Positions 54,496 to 63,319 of a DNA stretch of 64,000 nt are shown here, piece after piece; position 1 is the stretch's first letter; each line of letters opens with the position of its first letter. The position numbers and the translations under genes are program-made. The DNA comes from Stomoxys calcitrans. Lineage: Eukaryota > Arthropoda > Insecta > Diptera > Muscidae. The stretch lies in NCBI RefSeq assembly GCF_963082655.1, contig NC_081552.1, forward strand, positions 123,852,458-123,916,457, in the 5' to 3' direction. The notes beneath the pieces are model-generated. The model was not told where the DNA came from and did no database searches. It saw only the letters and a list, made by a program, of their open reading frames with translations.

Positions 54496-54760
54496 AGAAT
54501 AAATGTTGACTATTTAATAGATAATCATATGGTATATGGTGAATAGTCATTCATAGACAACCACCAAATGACAATCCACTCTAAGCGAGTAGCACTAACA
54601 TTTAATTCAATTGGTTTTACTTGATCCAATTGGATTTAGTTGCAAATAACCAGTAGATGGCTCTAATTTGGAGAAGCCAATATGAACAGAGAGGGCAGAG
54701 TGATAAAAATTAATCATCCAGCATGTATCTTGGTTATGACAACCTATCGGTCTTTTGAAT
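54496..54760. repeat. Repeat X, third copy
   Basis: GTTGACTATTTAATAGATAATC, CATAGACAACCACCAAATGACAATCCACTCTAAGCGAGTAGCACTAAC and GGGCAGAGTGATAAAAATTAATCATC, parallel to 50196-50480 and again directly after a DINE-like end. Confidence 0.55.
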
Positions 54761-55027
54761 AAACAAAAGTAAAATATAGGAATTTTGTTGCGATTATTTG
54801 CGGTATTATTTTTTAACTTTTCCACCCAAGCCGGTGATTAAAGTAGTTTAATTGTCAATCTTTGCCATAGACAAAAATAGATATAAATACAAAAAATTTC
54901 TGTAGAAAAAAAATTTGCAGAAAAGTCTTATTAGTTAAAATGGTGTCAAAATTTTAGAGTAAGAATAAGTACCATATTTTCCGCGTGGTGAAAATGAAGG
55001 CACTGCTATGCGGGCCGGGCTCAGCTA
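54761..55027 (+). other. Unassigned stretch ending in a Helitron 3' terminus
   Basis: The last ~35 bp (GGGCCGGGCTCAGCTA) are a Helitron 3' end with the final G of CTAG lost or replaced. The part before it shows nothing I recognise. Confidence 0.4.
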
Positions 55028-55261
55028 TCTATATATATAAAAATTAATTTTTGTTTGTTTGTCGATTTCTTTGTATGTGTGTTCCATATAGGCTCAAAAA
55101 CGGCTGAACCAATTTTCTTGAAATTTTCACATATGGTGCATTATGGACCCGTGGTGAAAATAGGGAATTTTCAACTACAATACGAAGAAATGTTCAAATT
55201 TAGAGTACTCCTCTTTAACATAACATAATCGGGCGCAGCACAGCGGGCCGGGCTCAGCTAG
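55028..55261 (+). mobile_element. Short complete Helitron (234 bp)
   Basis: Starts TCTATATATATAAAAATTAAT and ends GGGCGCAGCACAGCGGGCC..TCAGCTAG with CTAG at 55258-55261. It contains the 5' block (GTTCCATATAGGCTCAAAAACGG) joined almost directly to the 3' block, so it is an internal deletion derivative. Confidence 0.75.
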
Positions 55262-57570
55262 TCCTATATATAAAATTCAATTTGTATTTGTTTGTTTGTT
55301 CCGTATAGACTCAAAAACGGTTGAACCGATTACTTTGAAATTTTCACAGATTGTGTAGGTTGGTCTGGAAGGAAACATAGGCTATATATTTTTTTGATAT
55401 CGGGAGGGGGCGGATCCTCCCTCTTACCCTAAAAGTACTACCCAAAAATAAAAGTGGAGCGATTGGGACAATATGGGATTCAAATGAAAGGTTTTCAAGA
55501 GTAAAGTACTAATTTCGTAATAAAAGTTGGGTCCATGTACCTGGGTTTATTTGACGATCATGACAATATGGGACTCAAATGAATAGTATTCAGGAGTAGA
55601 TTACGAATATGTGCAGGAAGAAGAAATATGCTTTATAATTTGTTGACATCGGAAGGGGGCGAACCCTTCCTGTTACCCCAAAAATACCACCCAAAATCAC
55701 AAGTGGACCGATAAAGACAATATCGATATCAAATGAAAGGTATTGAAGATTAGACTAAGAATATGGTATCAAAAATTGTGTTCAAGAACCAAGGAAGTCG
55801 CCCTACGCCCAAAATTTCAAAAAACAGACAAATTGGTCGTCCATATCAATATGGGGCTTAAATGAAAGGCATTCAGGAGTACATTACGAATCTGGCATAC
55901 AAAATCAGATCGAAGTGTAGGGGGTCACCCCACCCCCTTTAAACTCCCCAAATGGGCATATGACCCCTTATGACTATATGAGACTTATTTGTTTGTTCCG
56001 TAGAATCAAAAAAAAAGGAAACATAGGTTATATAACTTTTAGACACCAAAAACGCCACCCAAACCCAAAAAAGGACTGATGGGCATAATATGGGTATCTA
56101 ATGAAAGGTATTGGAGCCTAAAAAAGAATATCATATTAAATTTTGGGTCCAAGTACCCAGCGGGCCACCCCAACCCAAAAACAACTCTAAACAGAATTAT
56201 TCGACGATCCTATCAATATGGAACTCAAATGAAAAGTATCTGGCAGTAGATTACAAATATGGCAAAAAATTAGGTCCACGTAATGGGAGGTCGTCTCACC
56301 CAAATGGGCATATCAGCCGACCATGGCTATAGATTAAAAATATGACATTAGCATTGCGTTCAAGACAAAATGGCTCTTTTCCTCCTAAAAATAAGTCGAA
56401 TAGATTAATTGACCCATTATGGCAATATGGGACTTGAGAGTAGAAAACGAATTTGATATCGAATTTTGGGGGTACGCCCTAAATCACCCCTTAAATTGAA
56501 CCTTACTTCCGACTATAGCAATATGGAATTCAAATCAATGGTATTTGGTAGTAAAGAACGAATTTGATATCTATTTTCAGAGCAAAGTGCCGGTGGCCTT
56601 CCCCAGCCCTAAAACACCCTCCAAACGGTTTACTTACCGACCATGATAAAATGGGAGTGGACATGAATTTTATATCCATATTTGAGTCGAAATATCTCCC
56701 CTAAAAGCACTTCTCATTACACTAATTTAAAAAATACTATTTATCGGAGATTGGTAATGCGATTAGTTCGAGATTATTTTGCGCTCTAACAATCACCAAA
56801 AAAAACATGGTTTCTATTGGTGGGAACGGGTGCCGCGGGTACAGCCCAAAACCCGCCAAATGGATATATAGACCACCCATGACAATATTGAGCCACGTGT
56901 TTGGGGAGCCGCCCCACCCCAAAAAACCTACATATTATATAAAAGTTATTTGTGGTGGAAATTTATTAATTTTCGGGACAAAGACCCTGGGGTCCACCCC
57001 ACCTTCAAACACAACTTATTTACCTATCATGCCATTATGGGACTCATTCGAAATGTTTCTGAAAGTAGAGCACGATTCTTATATTTACTTTGACGTCCAT
57101 GTGACCACCCAAGAAATACCCCCTAAACCCGAAATATTTACTAAATAATATGGGGCTCAAAAGAAAGGCATTTGGGAGTAGAGTACAAATTTGCCCAGGA
57201 ACCGAGAAGGGGCAAACTTTTCATACATCAATGAGAGCTTTCCAATTCAAATTGAGTTTATCAACAATAAGGGGCCTTTTTTATAGCCGAGTCCGTACGG
57301 TGTGCCGCAGTGCGACACCTCTTTGGGAGAAATTTTTTACATGACCATGCATGGTATAGTACCTCGCAAATGTAGCCAGCATTAAGAGGGGATAACCACC
57401 GCATTAAATTTTGTCCGAAGGTCCGCCAGGATTCGAACGCAGGCGTTTAGCGTCATAGGCGGACATAGGCTACAGTAGCACGATATCCACATTCAGGGCG
57501 AAGTGTCCCCACCCTAAATAGATATTGGAGAGTTAAGGAAGGCGTAGCGGAACGGGCCCTGTCCAGCTAG
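55262..57570 (+). mobile_element. Helitron with both ends and a captured SINE
   Basis: Starts TCCTATATATAAAATTCAATTTG immediately after the previous CTAG. The body is about fifteen degenerate units. It contains a reverse-oriented SINE (57195-57480) and ends GGCGTAGCGGAACGGGCCCTGTCCAGCTAG with CTAG at 57567-57570 followed by T. No Rep/helicase coding. Confidence 0.72.
57195..57480 (-). mobile_element. tRNA-derived SINE inside a Helitron
   Basis: The reverse complement reads TATGACGCTAAACGCCTGCG, TTCGAATCCTGGCGGACC (B box), CTTAATGCTGGCTACATTTGCGAGGTACTA, AAAGAGGTGTCGCACTGCGGCAC and TTTGCCCCTTCTCGGTTCCTGGGC. The position and flanking Helitron sequence match the copy at 14425-14665. Confidence 0.75.
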
Positions 57571-58249
57571 TAAATAATAATCATAATAATTTATGGCATT
57601 AGTCCTACTTCTTTTGACAGCAGCGATTTTATGCCATAATAATTAAATAAAGTTTTGTTCGCTAAATGGTCTTAAATATAAAACGATTTTTTTTTTTGTT
57701 GTAAGGGCTTTAGATTTAAAAAGTTTTTTTTTTTCAAAAAATTTTAAAATTCAAAATATTTAAAAAAAATTGCAACATCAATATAAATTCCCTAAATTAT
57801 GAATATAAAAATTTCATCAAAATTGGACAACGGAATCGAGGGTCAGGCGTATTGCGTTAAAATTTTGTCCTTGAAATTTTGTTATTGAAATTTGTCTGTA
57901 GAAAAATTTAAGGAAATGTTGTTTTGGACAGATAAGCATAACAAATAGACTTTAAAAATATTTATGCAAAATGTAGTAATGTCGCAAAATGCAATATCTT
58001 ATTGAAATTTTGGCTTTAAAAAACAATCTCGAGGTAAGTTTGTCTTTAGAGAGTTTTTCGCTGAAATTTAGTTCTTAAAAAAATTAATTAAAATTTAGTC
58101 TTCAGAAGTTTTATTGATTTTTGTTTACAAAAACCTTGTCCCCAGAAAAAATTAAATAAAATGTCTTTAGAAACAATTTTAAATAAAATTTGTTCTTACT
58201 TGTTTAACTATAATACCAAGCCCTTTCATTTTCTCTATCTTACCTAATT
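57571..58249. mobile_element. Fragment related to the inner part of the hAT-like element
   Basis: 57779-57850 (CCCTAAATTATGAATAT..ATTTCATC.AAATTGGACAA.GGAATCGAGGGT) matches 36466-36530. TTTTGTCTTTAGAAAAA-type phrases follow as at 36850-37100. No terminal repeats. Confidence 0.5.
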
Positions 58250-58995
58250 AACAAGTAAAACCGAGTTATGTTCGGCCGGCCGGAATCTTATATGCCCCTT
58301 CACCAAGGATCGCACATTACTAATTCTTTAAATGACTTGTTAAAATTAATAAGAGTTACATATACCTTGTTATAGACTGATAATAATTACGACCTCTAGA
58401 GGCTCAAAAAGTCAAATCGGAAGATCTGTTCATGCGGCAGCTATATCAGGTTATCAACTCGACCATACTTAATATGATTGTTGGTAGTCATAATAAACAA
58501 CTACATGCAAAACTTAAGCCAAGTCGGAAAAAATTGCTCAAGAAGACAAATGAGAAAATAGGTTTATATGGGAGCTATATCAGGTTAAGACCGATTTGAA
58601 TCATACTTAGCACGATTGTTGAAAATCATAACAACAACCTTTGTGCAAAATTTAAGCCAAATCGGATAATATATACGCCTTCTGGGGGTCAAGAAGTCAA
58701 ATCGGAGGATCGTTTCCTATGGCAGTTATGTCGAAACATGGACCGATTTGGCCCACTTACAATCCCAATCGACCTGCTCTTAAAAGAAGTATTTGTGCAA
58801 ATTTAAAGCGCCAAGCTTTACTCCTTCGAAAGTAAGCGTGCCTTCGACAGATAGACGGACAAGTCTAAATAGACTTAGAATTTGAAGACGATTAAGAATA
58901 TATACCTTTGTTGGGTTTCAGATCAATATTTCGTTGAGTTACAAACTGAAAGACGATGTTTGTACACACCCATCCTATGGCGGACGGTATAAAAA
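58250..58995. mobile_element. DINE-like element, family A, next to the Pax6 splice donor
   Basis: AACAAGTAAAACCGAGTTATG, palindrome TTCGGCCGGCCGGAA and TATGCCCCTTCACCA, then three units, then CGACAGATAGACGGAC, AGAATATATACC and CCCATCCTATGGCGGACGGTATAAAA. More diverged than the other copies, so older. Confidence 0.65.
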
Positions 58996-59035
58996 TAATA
59001 AACTAAATTTCAATTTTTTTTTTAAGGAGACTTAC

Positions 59036-59197
59036 CCTTTTCTAAACTTTCTATCTGTTCCGTTGTGAATGAAGTACGATTCCTTTGCAGTTTCTGTTTA
59101 AGCTTCAGCCGCACTTCATCTTCAATGCCAGCACCTTCATTTGAGTATGGTATATTTACGCTCTTTGTTTCTCCTTCATTAGATTTGTTGATGAATT
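59036..59197 (-). CDS. ey/toy: Pax6-type gene (eyeless/twin of eyeless): exon with start of homeodomain
   Basis: A 162-nt internal exon. On the minus strand it follows an acceptor ATATTTCAG (AG at 59199-59198) and ends at a consensus donor GTAAGT (59035-59030). Reading from its third base gives 53 codons and one spare base. It encodes an acidic linker, then DEVRLKLKQK, then LQRNRTSFTTEQIESLEK, the N-terminal arm and helix 1 of a Pax6 homeodomain. The exon stops after LEK plus one base, the intron position I recall for Pax6 homeoboxes. Pax6 proteins are nuclear transcription factors directing eye development. One oddity: Pax6 proteins usually read KRKLQRNRTSF, while here it is KQKLQRNRTSF. Fly ey and toy are both Pax6 orthologues and this fragment does not separate them. 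The DINE-like element at 58250-58995 ends only 40 bp from this splice donor. Confidence 0.87.
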
Positions 59198-59968
59198 CTG
59201 AAATATTTTATTTTTTTAGGGTGAGCCTATACTTGTTTTATAGCGCTTGCAAAATCCTTCCGAGACATATTTTTTTGCAAATATAGAAACGCATGCCCTC
59301 TATTCTTTTCATTTGATCCCGATAAGCAAAATACAAATTATTATGCCGATAGACACGTGTTATCGTTAACCGATCACCATAATATTTCGTATTTAGTTTA
59401 TCAAAAGGAAAAAGTGAAGGGGATGTGTTTCAAACCAAATACTTTTTGTTTTTTGGGACACTTCCTATAGTGTACAAGATACAGGCCTTGAATTTTTGTT
59501 TTTTTTTACATTTTAACTAGATTTTCCGAAATTCGGAGAAAATAACGCAAAGCCTTTATCTTGCATTATGTTGCCACCATGGAATCTTACATATGCCCAG
59601 ATGAAAAAATCTGTTCTAAACTTTTTCTTCCCCCCAACCGCAGTAATATTGTCTTCATACTTTTTCCTGTAGAAGCAATGCCAATTTATAGCTATATTCC
59701 AAATTTGGAGACATCTTGAAGTGACTGACCTATTTCTGTAGATTAATACGTACATCCCAAAGAACTATTACTTTTTGGTAACTATTTTATTAATAAAATG
59801 TCTTTCTGATCTTAGGCGATCTTTAAAAATCCATCACCCAACGAAATTTTTTTTCAAAATAGGAAGAAAGTTTACTAAAACAGTGTTTTTTGTCTAACGA
59901 AAATGTGCAAGCAGGCATGGCTGATGGGTTAGCAAACATATAACAGTTGTTTTTATCTATTGTAACTT

Positions 59969-60353
59969 AAGGTTCTATTACACGGCATGTAGTTGTCTAA
60001 CGACATGTCAACACTTTTCACTTTTCAAAAAAGCACATGTCTTTTTTTCGATTAGAGCATGCTCTATTCCTTCTGACAAAAACATAAAGAAATCAGCCGT
60101 TTTTGTTGCCAATCGAATAATAGTAACCCCATATTTAATTGTTTTCACACATTTATGATTAACCAGCTTTATCACAAATTTAACAATTTTTACGGATAAA
60201 AAAATCAGCTTTTGCTCATAGCATAATTTTTAATTTTAATTTTTTTTTTTATAACATACAGGTGTGATAGCAAAAATTATGAATCATACATACGTTAATT
60301 GACAATTTTGGCAAACATTTTCATAAGACATTTACATGCCGTATAATAGAACC
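59969..60353. mobile_element. MITE with about 30-bp terminal inverted repeats
   Basis: The left end reads AAGGTTCTATTACACGGCAT. The right end, reverse-complemented, reads AAGGTTCTATTATACGGCAT, and both continue as TGTA..TGTC. Length is about 385 bp with no coding capacity. It lies inside the small Pax6 intron. A TTAA occurs at the left boundary but not clearly at the right, so the superfamily is undecided. Confidence 0.65.
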
Positions 60354-60529
60354 TTTACTAACGGCTTTCAAATTGGCTTCATCTCGATAAATCGGTAGGG
60401 GCCCAATAAGGTCAGTCATTTTTCTTAAAGTTGAAAGACTTAACATAGGTGGCACTAAGCCATTCCATAAACTTACTTGAAAGCGAGGCCCTAACCAGAA
60501 GTTTTCACCAGAAGCCACTGCCAACCAGT

Positions 60530-60830
60530 AGCTTTTTGGTTAGTGGGGCCTTGCGCAGCCACTTCATCAGTCGAGATTTCTATGCAAAAGAAAATGCTAC
60601 AACCTAATACCAAAACCGTAGTTGTTGTTTCTTTGGAGTCCATTCAATGCTTTAGACTTGCACTCCACTGGAGACTAGTAGCAGACCATCACCCACATAG
60701 AGAGAAATACTACCTAAAGCTTGTGTAGCAATCCTGAGTGGATGAAAAAAGTATCATGAAATAATTTCCTTATTGCCTGTTCTTGCGGAGCGCATTCAAG
60801 AACATAAACACTACTCAAAGGCTCAAACAA
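60530..60830 (-). pseudogene. Fragment of the DUF4780-type retroelement ORF
   Basis: Shares several blocks in order with 41640-41900: an alanine-rich start followed by a CCA..AGTCGAG motif, a CTGATACCA/CTAATACCA block, GCTCCACTGGAA/CACTCCACTGGAG, a GCAGA..ATCA block and ATTCTTGCGGAG. It is heavily degraded with no open frame. It shows that this retroelement family also landed in the Pax6 intron. Confidence 0.5.
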
Positions 60831-60882
60831 TAATCCTTAACGAAAACAAAATTCGAAATTTAATATATTTTATTTTACTTAC

Positions 60883-60933
60883 CAGATTCGTCCTTCATAT
60901 TCTCATCCTCACGTTCTTCTCCAGATATTCCTC
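60883..60933 (-). CDS. ey/toy: Pax6-type gene: 51-nt linker exon upstream of the homeodomain exon
   Basis: A micro-exon on the minus strand, preceded by a pyrimidine-rich acceptor TTCTCTTAATTTTTAG (AG at 60935-60934) and followed by the donor GTAAGT (60882-60877). It contributes two bases, 16 codons and one base. Its last base joins the first two bases of the exon at 59197 to make a GAA codon, so both exons are phase 1 to phase 1 and read through without a stop. It encodes GISGEEREDENMKDES, an acidic linker of the sort found between paired domain and homeodomain in Pax6. No domain is visible in it alone; the call rests on the two strong splice sites, matching phase and position. A DINE-like element starts 72 bp upstream of the exon (61005), so the branch region is squeezed against it. 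Confidence 0.75.
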
Positions 60934-61004
60934 CTAAAAATTAAGAGAAAAGGCTTAACTTAGAAAATACTGTTGACATCGGATAAGTGTAATACGATAT
61001 AGTG

Positions 61005-62990
61005 AACAAGTAAAAGCGTGCTAAGTTCGGCCGGGCCGAATCTTATATACCCTCCACCATGGATCGCATGTGTCGAGTTCTTTTCCCGGCATCTCTTCTT
61101 AGGCAGAAAAGGATATAAGAAAAGAGTTGCTCTGCTATTAAAACGATATCAAGATATGGTCCGGTTCGGACCACAATTAAATTATATGTTGGAGACCTGT
61201 GTAAAATTTCAGCCAATTCGTATAAGAATTGCGCCCATTGGGGCTCACGAAGTAAAATAGAGAGAACGATTTATATGGGGTCTGTATCGGGCTATAGACC
61301 GATTCAGACCATAATAAATACGTTTGTTGATGGTCATGAGAGGATCCATCGTACAAAATTTCAGGCATATCGGATAATAATTGCGACCTCTAAGGGTGAA
61401 GAAGTCAAGATCCCAGATCGGTTTATATGGAAGCTATATCAGGTAATGAACCGATTTGAACCTTATTTGACACAGTTGTTGAAAGTAAAAAAAAAATACG
61501 TCATGCAAAATTTCAGCCAAATCGGATAGGAATTGCGCCCTCTAAAAGCTCAAGAAGTCAAATCCCCAGATCTGTTTGTATGACAGCTATATCAGGTTAT
61601 GGACCGATTTCAACCATACTTGGCAAAGTTGTTGGATATCATAACGAAATACTTCGGGCATAAATTCATTCAAATCGGATAAGAATTGTTCCCTCTAGAG
61701 GCTCAAGAAGTCAAGGCCCAAGATCGGTTTATATGGCAGCTATATCAGGTTATGAACCGATTTCAACCATACTTGGCACAGTTGTTGGATATAATAACAA
61801 AACACGTCGTGCAAAATTTCATTTCAATCGGATAAGAATTGCGCACTCTAGAGGCTCAAAAAGTCAAGACCCAAGATCGGTTTATATGGCAGCTATATCA
61901 GGTTATGAACCGATTTGAACTATACTTCGCGCAGTTCATAACAAAACACGTCGTGCGAAATTCCATTCCATTCGGATAAGAATTGCGCTCTCTAGAGGCT
62001 CAAGAAGTCAAGACCCCAAGATCGGTTTATATGGCAGCTATATCAGGTTATGGGCCGATTTGAACCATACTTGGCACAATTGTTGGATATAATAACAAAA
62101 CACGTCGTGCAAAATTTCATTCCAATCGGATAAGAATTGCGCACTCTAGAGGCTCAAAAAGTCAAGACCCAAGATCGGTTTATATGGCAGCTATATCAGG
62201 TTATGAACCGATTTGAACCATACTTGACACAGCTGTTGGATATCATAACGAAATACTTCGGGCATAAATTCATTTCAATCGGATAAGAATTGCGCACGAT
62301 AGAGGCTCAAGAAGTCAAGACCCAAGATCGGTTTATATGGCAGCTATATCAGGTTATGAACCGATTTCAACCATACTTGGCACAGTTGTTGGATATAATA
62401 ACAAAACACGTCGTGCAAAATTTCATTATGATCGGATAAGAATTGCGCACGATAGAGGCTCAAGAAGTCAAGACCCAAGATCGGTTTATATGGCAGCTAT
62501 ATCAGGTTATGAACCGATTTGAACTATACTTCGCGCAATTGTTGGACATAATAACAAAACACGTCGTGCAAAATTTCATTCCAATCGGATAAGAATTGCG
62601 CATTCTAGAGGCTCAAGAAGTCAAGACCCAAGATCGGTTTATATGGCAGCTATATCAAAACATGGACCGATATGGCCCATTTACAATACCAACCGACCTA
62701 CACTAATAAGAAGTATTTGTGCAAAATTTCAAGCGGCTAGCTTAACTCCTTCGGAAGTTAGCGTGCTTTCGACAGACAGACGGACGGACGGACGGACGGA
62801 CTGACGGACGGACGGACGGACGGACAGACGGACGGACGGACAGACGGACGGACATGGCTAGATCGACATAAAATGTCACGACGATCAAGAATATATATAC
62901 TTTATGGGGTCTCAGACGAATATTTCGAGTAGTTACAAACAGAATGACGAAATTAGTATACCCCCCATCTTATGGTGGAGGGTTTAAAAA
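61005..62990. mobile_element. DINE-like element, family A, expanded (about 2 kb)
   Basis: Starts AACAAGTAAAAGCGTGCTAAG with palindrome TTCGGCCGGGCCGAA. The unit phrase ATGGCAGCTATATCA recurs at 61733, 61885, 62031, 62183, 62337, 62490 and 62643, a period of about 152 bp. It ends with a long GACG microsatellite (62775-62851), GGCTAGATCGACATAAAATGTC and TATGGTGGAGGGT. Neighbouring units are almost identical, which suggests recent unequal exchange or replication slippage. Confidence 0.75.
62775..62851. repeat. (GGAC)n-type microsatellite inside the DINE-like element
   Basis: Tandem GACG/GGAC units with occasional GACA and GACT variants, about 19 repeats. Other family A copies have only 3-8 units at the same place. 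Drosophila DINE-1 has a comparable GTCC/GTCT tract. Confidence 0.75.
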
Positions 62991-63319
62991 TACTGCTTAA
63001 GAAAAACATGAAGGAATCTTCATACATTTTTGAAATATCACTTAACTGAAAAGTCAGCTTAGCAAGTTATTCTTCTTGCAAGAGCATTTAAAAACATATG
63101 TATATAGAAGGGTTAACACTTAACGGCTTATGGGAGACATGAGTGGTTTTTTGATGTAAACTTTGTAGTTTTAAAGGAGTGTAGCTGAAAATGTACAATG
63201 CAATTCTTTGTTCAGCTTTTAGCTCAGCATGTCTGCTGCTGCTTTATTGCAAAACTAGCTGATATGATCTGTCTTAACAAAGATCTTTTCAATATTACCA
63301 AAACTGTACAAAATGTCAA
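62991..63319. other. No feature recognised
   Basis: AT-rich sequence without open frame or recognised repeat. Confidence 0.4.

Larger units (their letters stand above)
59198..60882 (-). other. Intron between the two Pax6 exons
   Basis: 1,685 bp. It contains a MITE (59969-60353) and a minus-strand fragment related to the DUF4780 element at 40646-41760 (about 60530-60830). The stretch 59290-59960 shows no family I recognise. An 80-codon minus-strand frame there (59513-59755) resembles nothing I know. Confidence 0.65.

Noticed and set aside
59513..59755. 80-codon minus-strand frame as another Pax6 exon
   Set aside because: No similarity to Pax6, contains no paired-domain motif, and the small exon at 60883 already joins in phase to the homeodomain exon.
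59965..59972. TTAA at the left end of the MITE as a piggyBac-type duplication
   Set aside because: The right boundary does not show a clear TTAA, so the assignment is not supported.
61733..62522. Regularly spaced repeats as a CRISPR array
   Set aside because: Period about 152 bp with no distinct spacers, in a eukaryotic transposon; the units are simple tandem copies.
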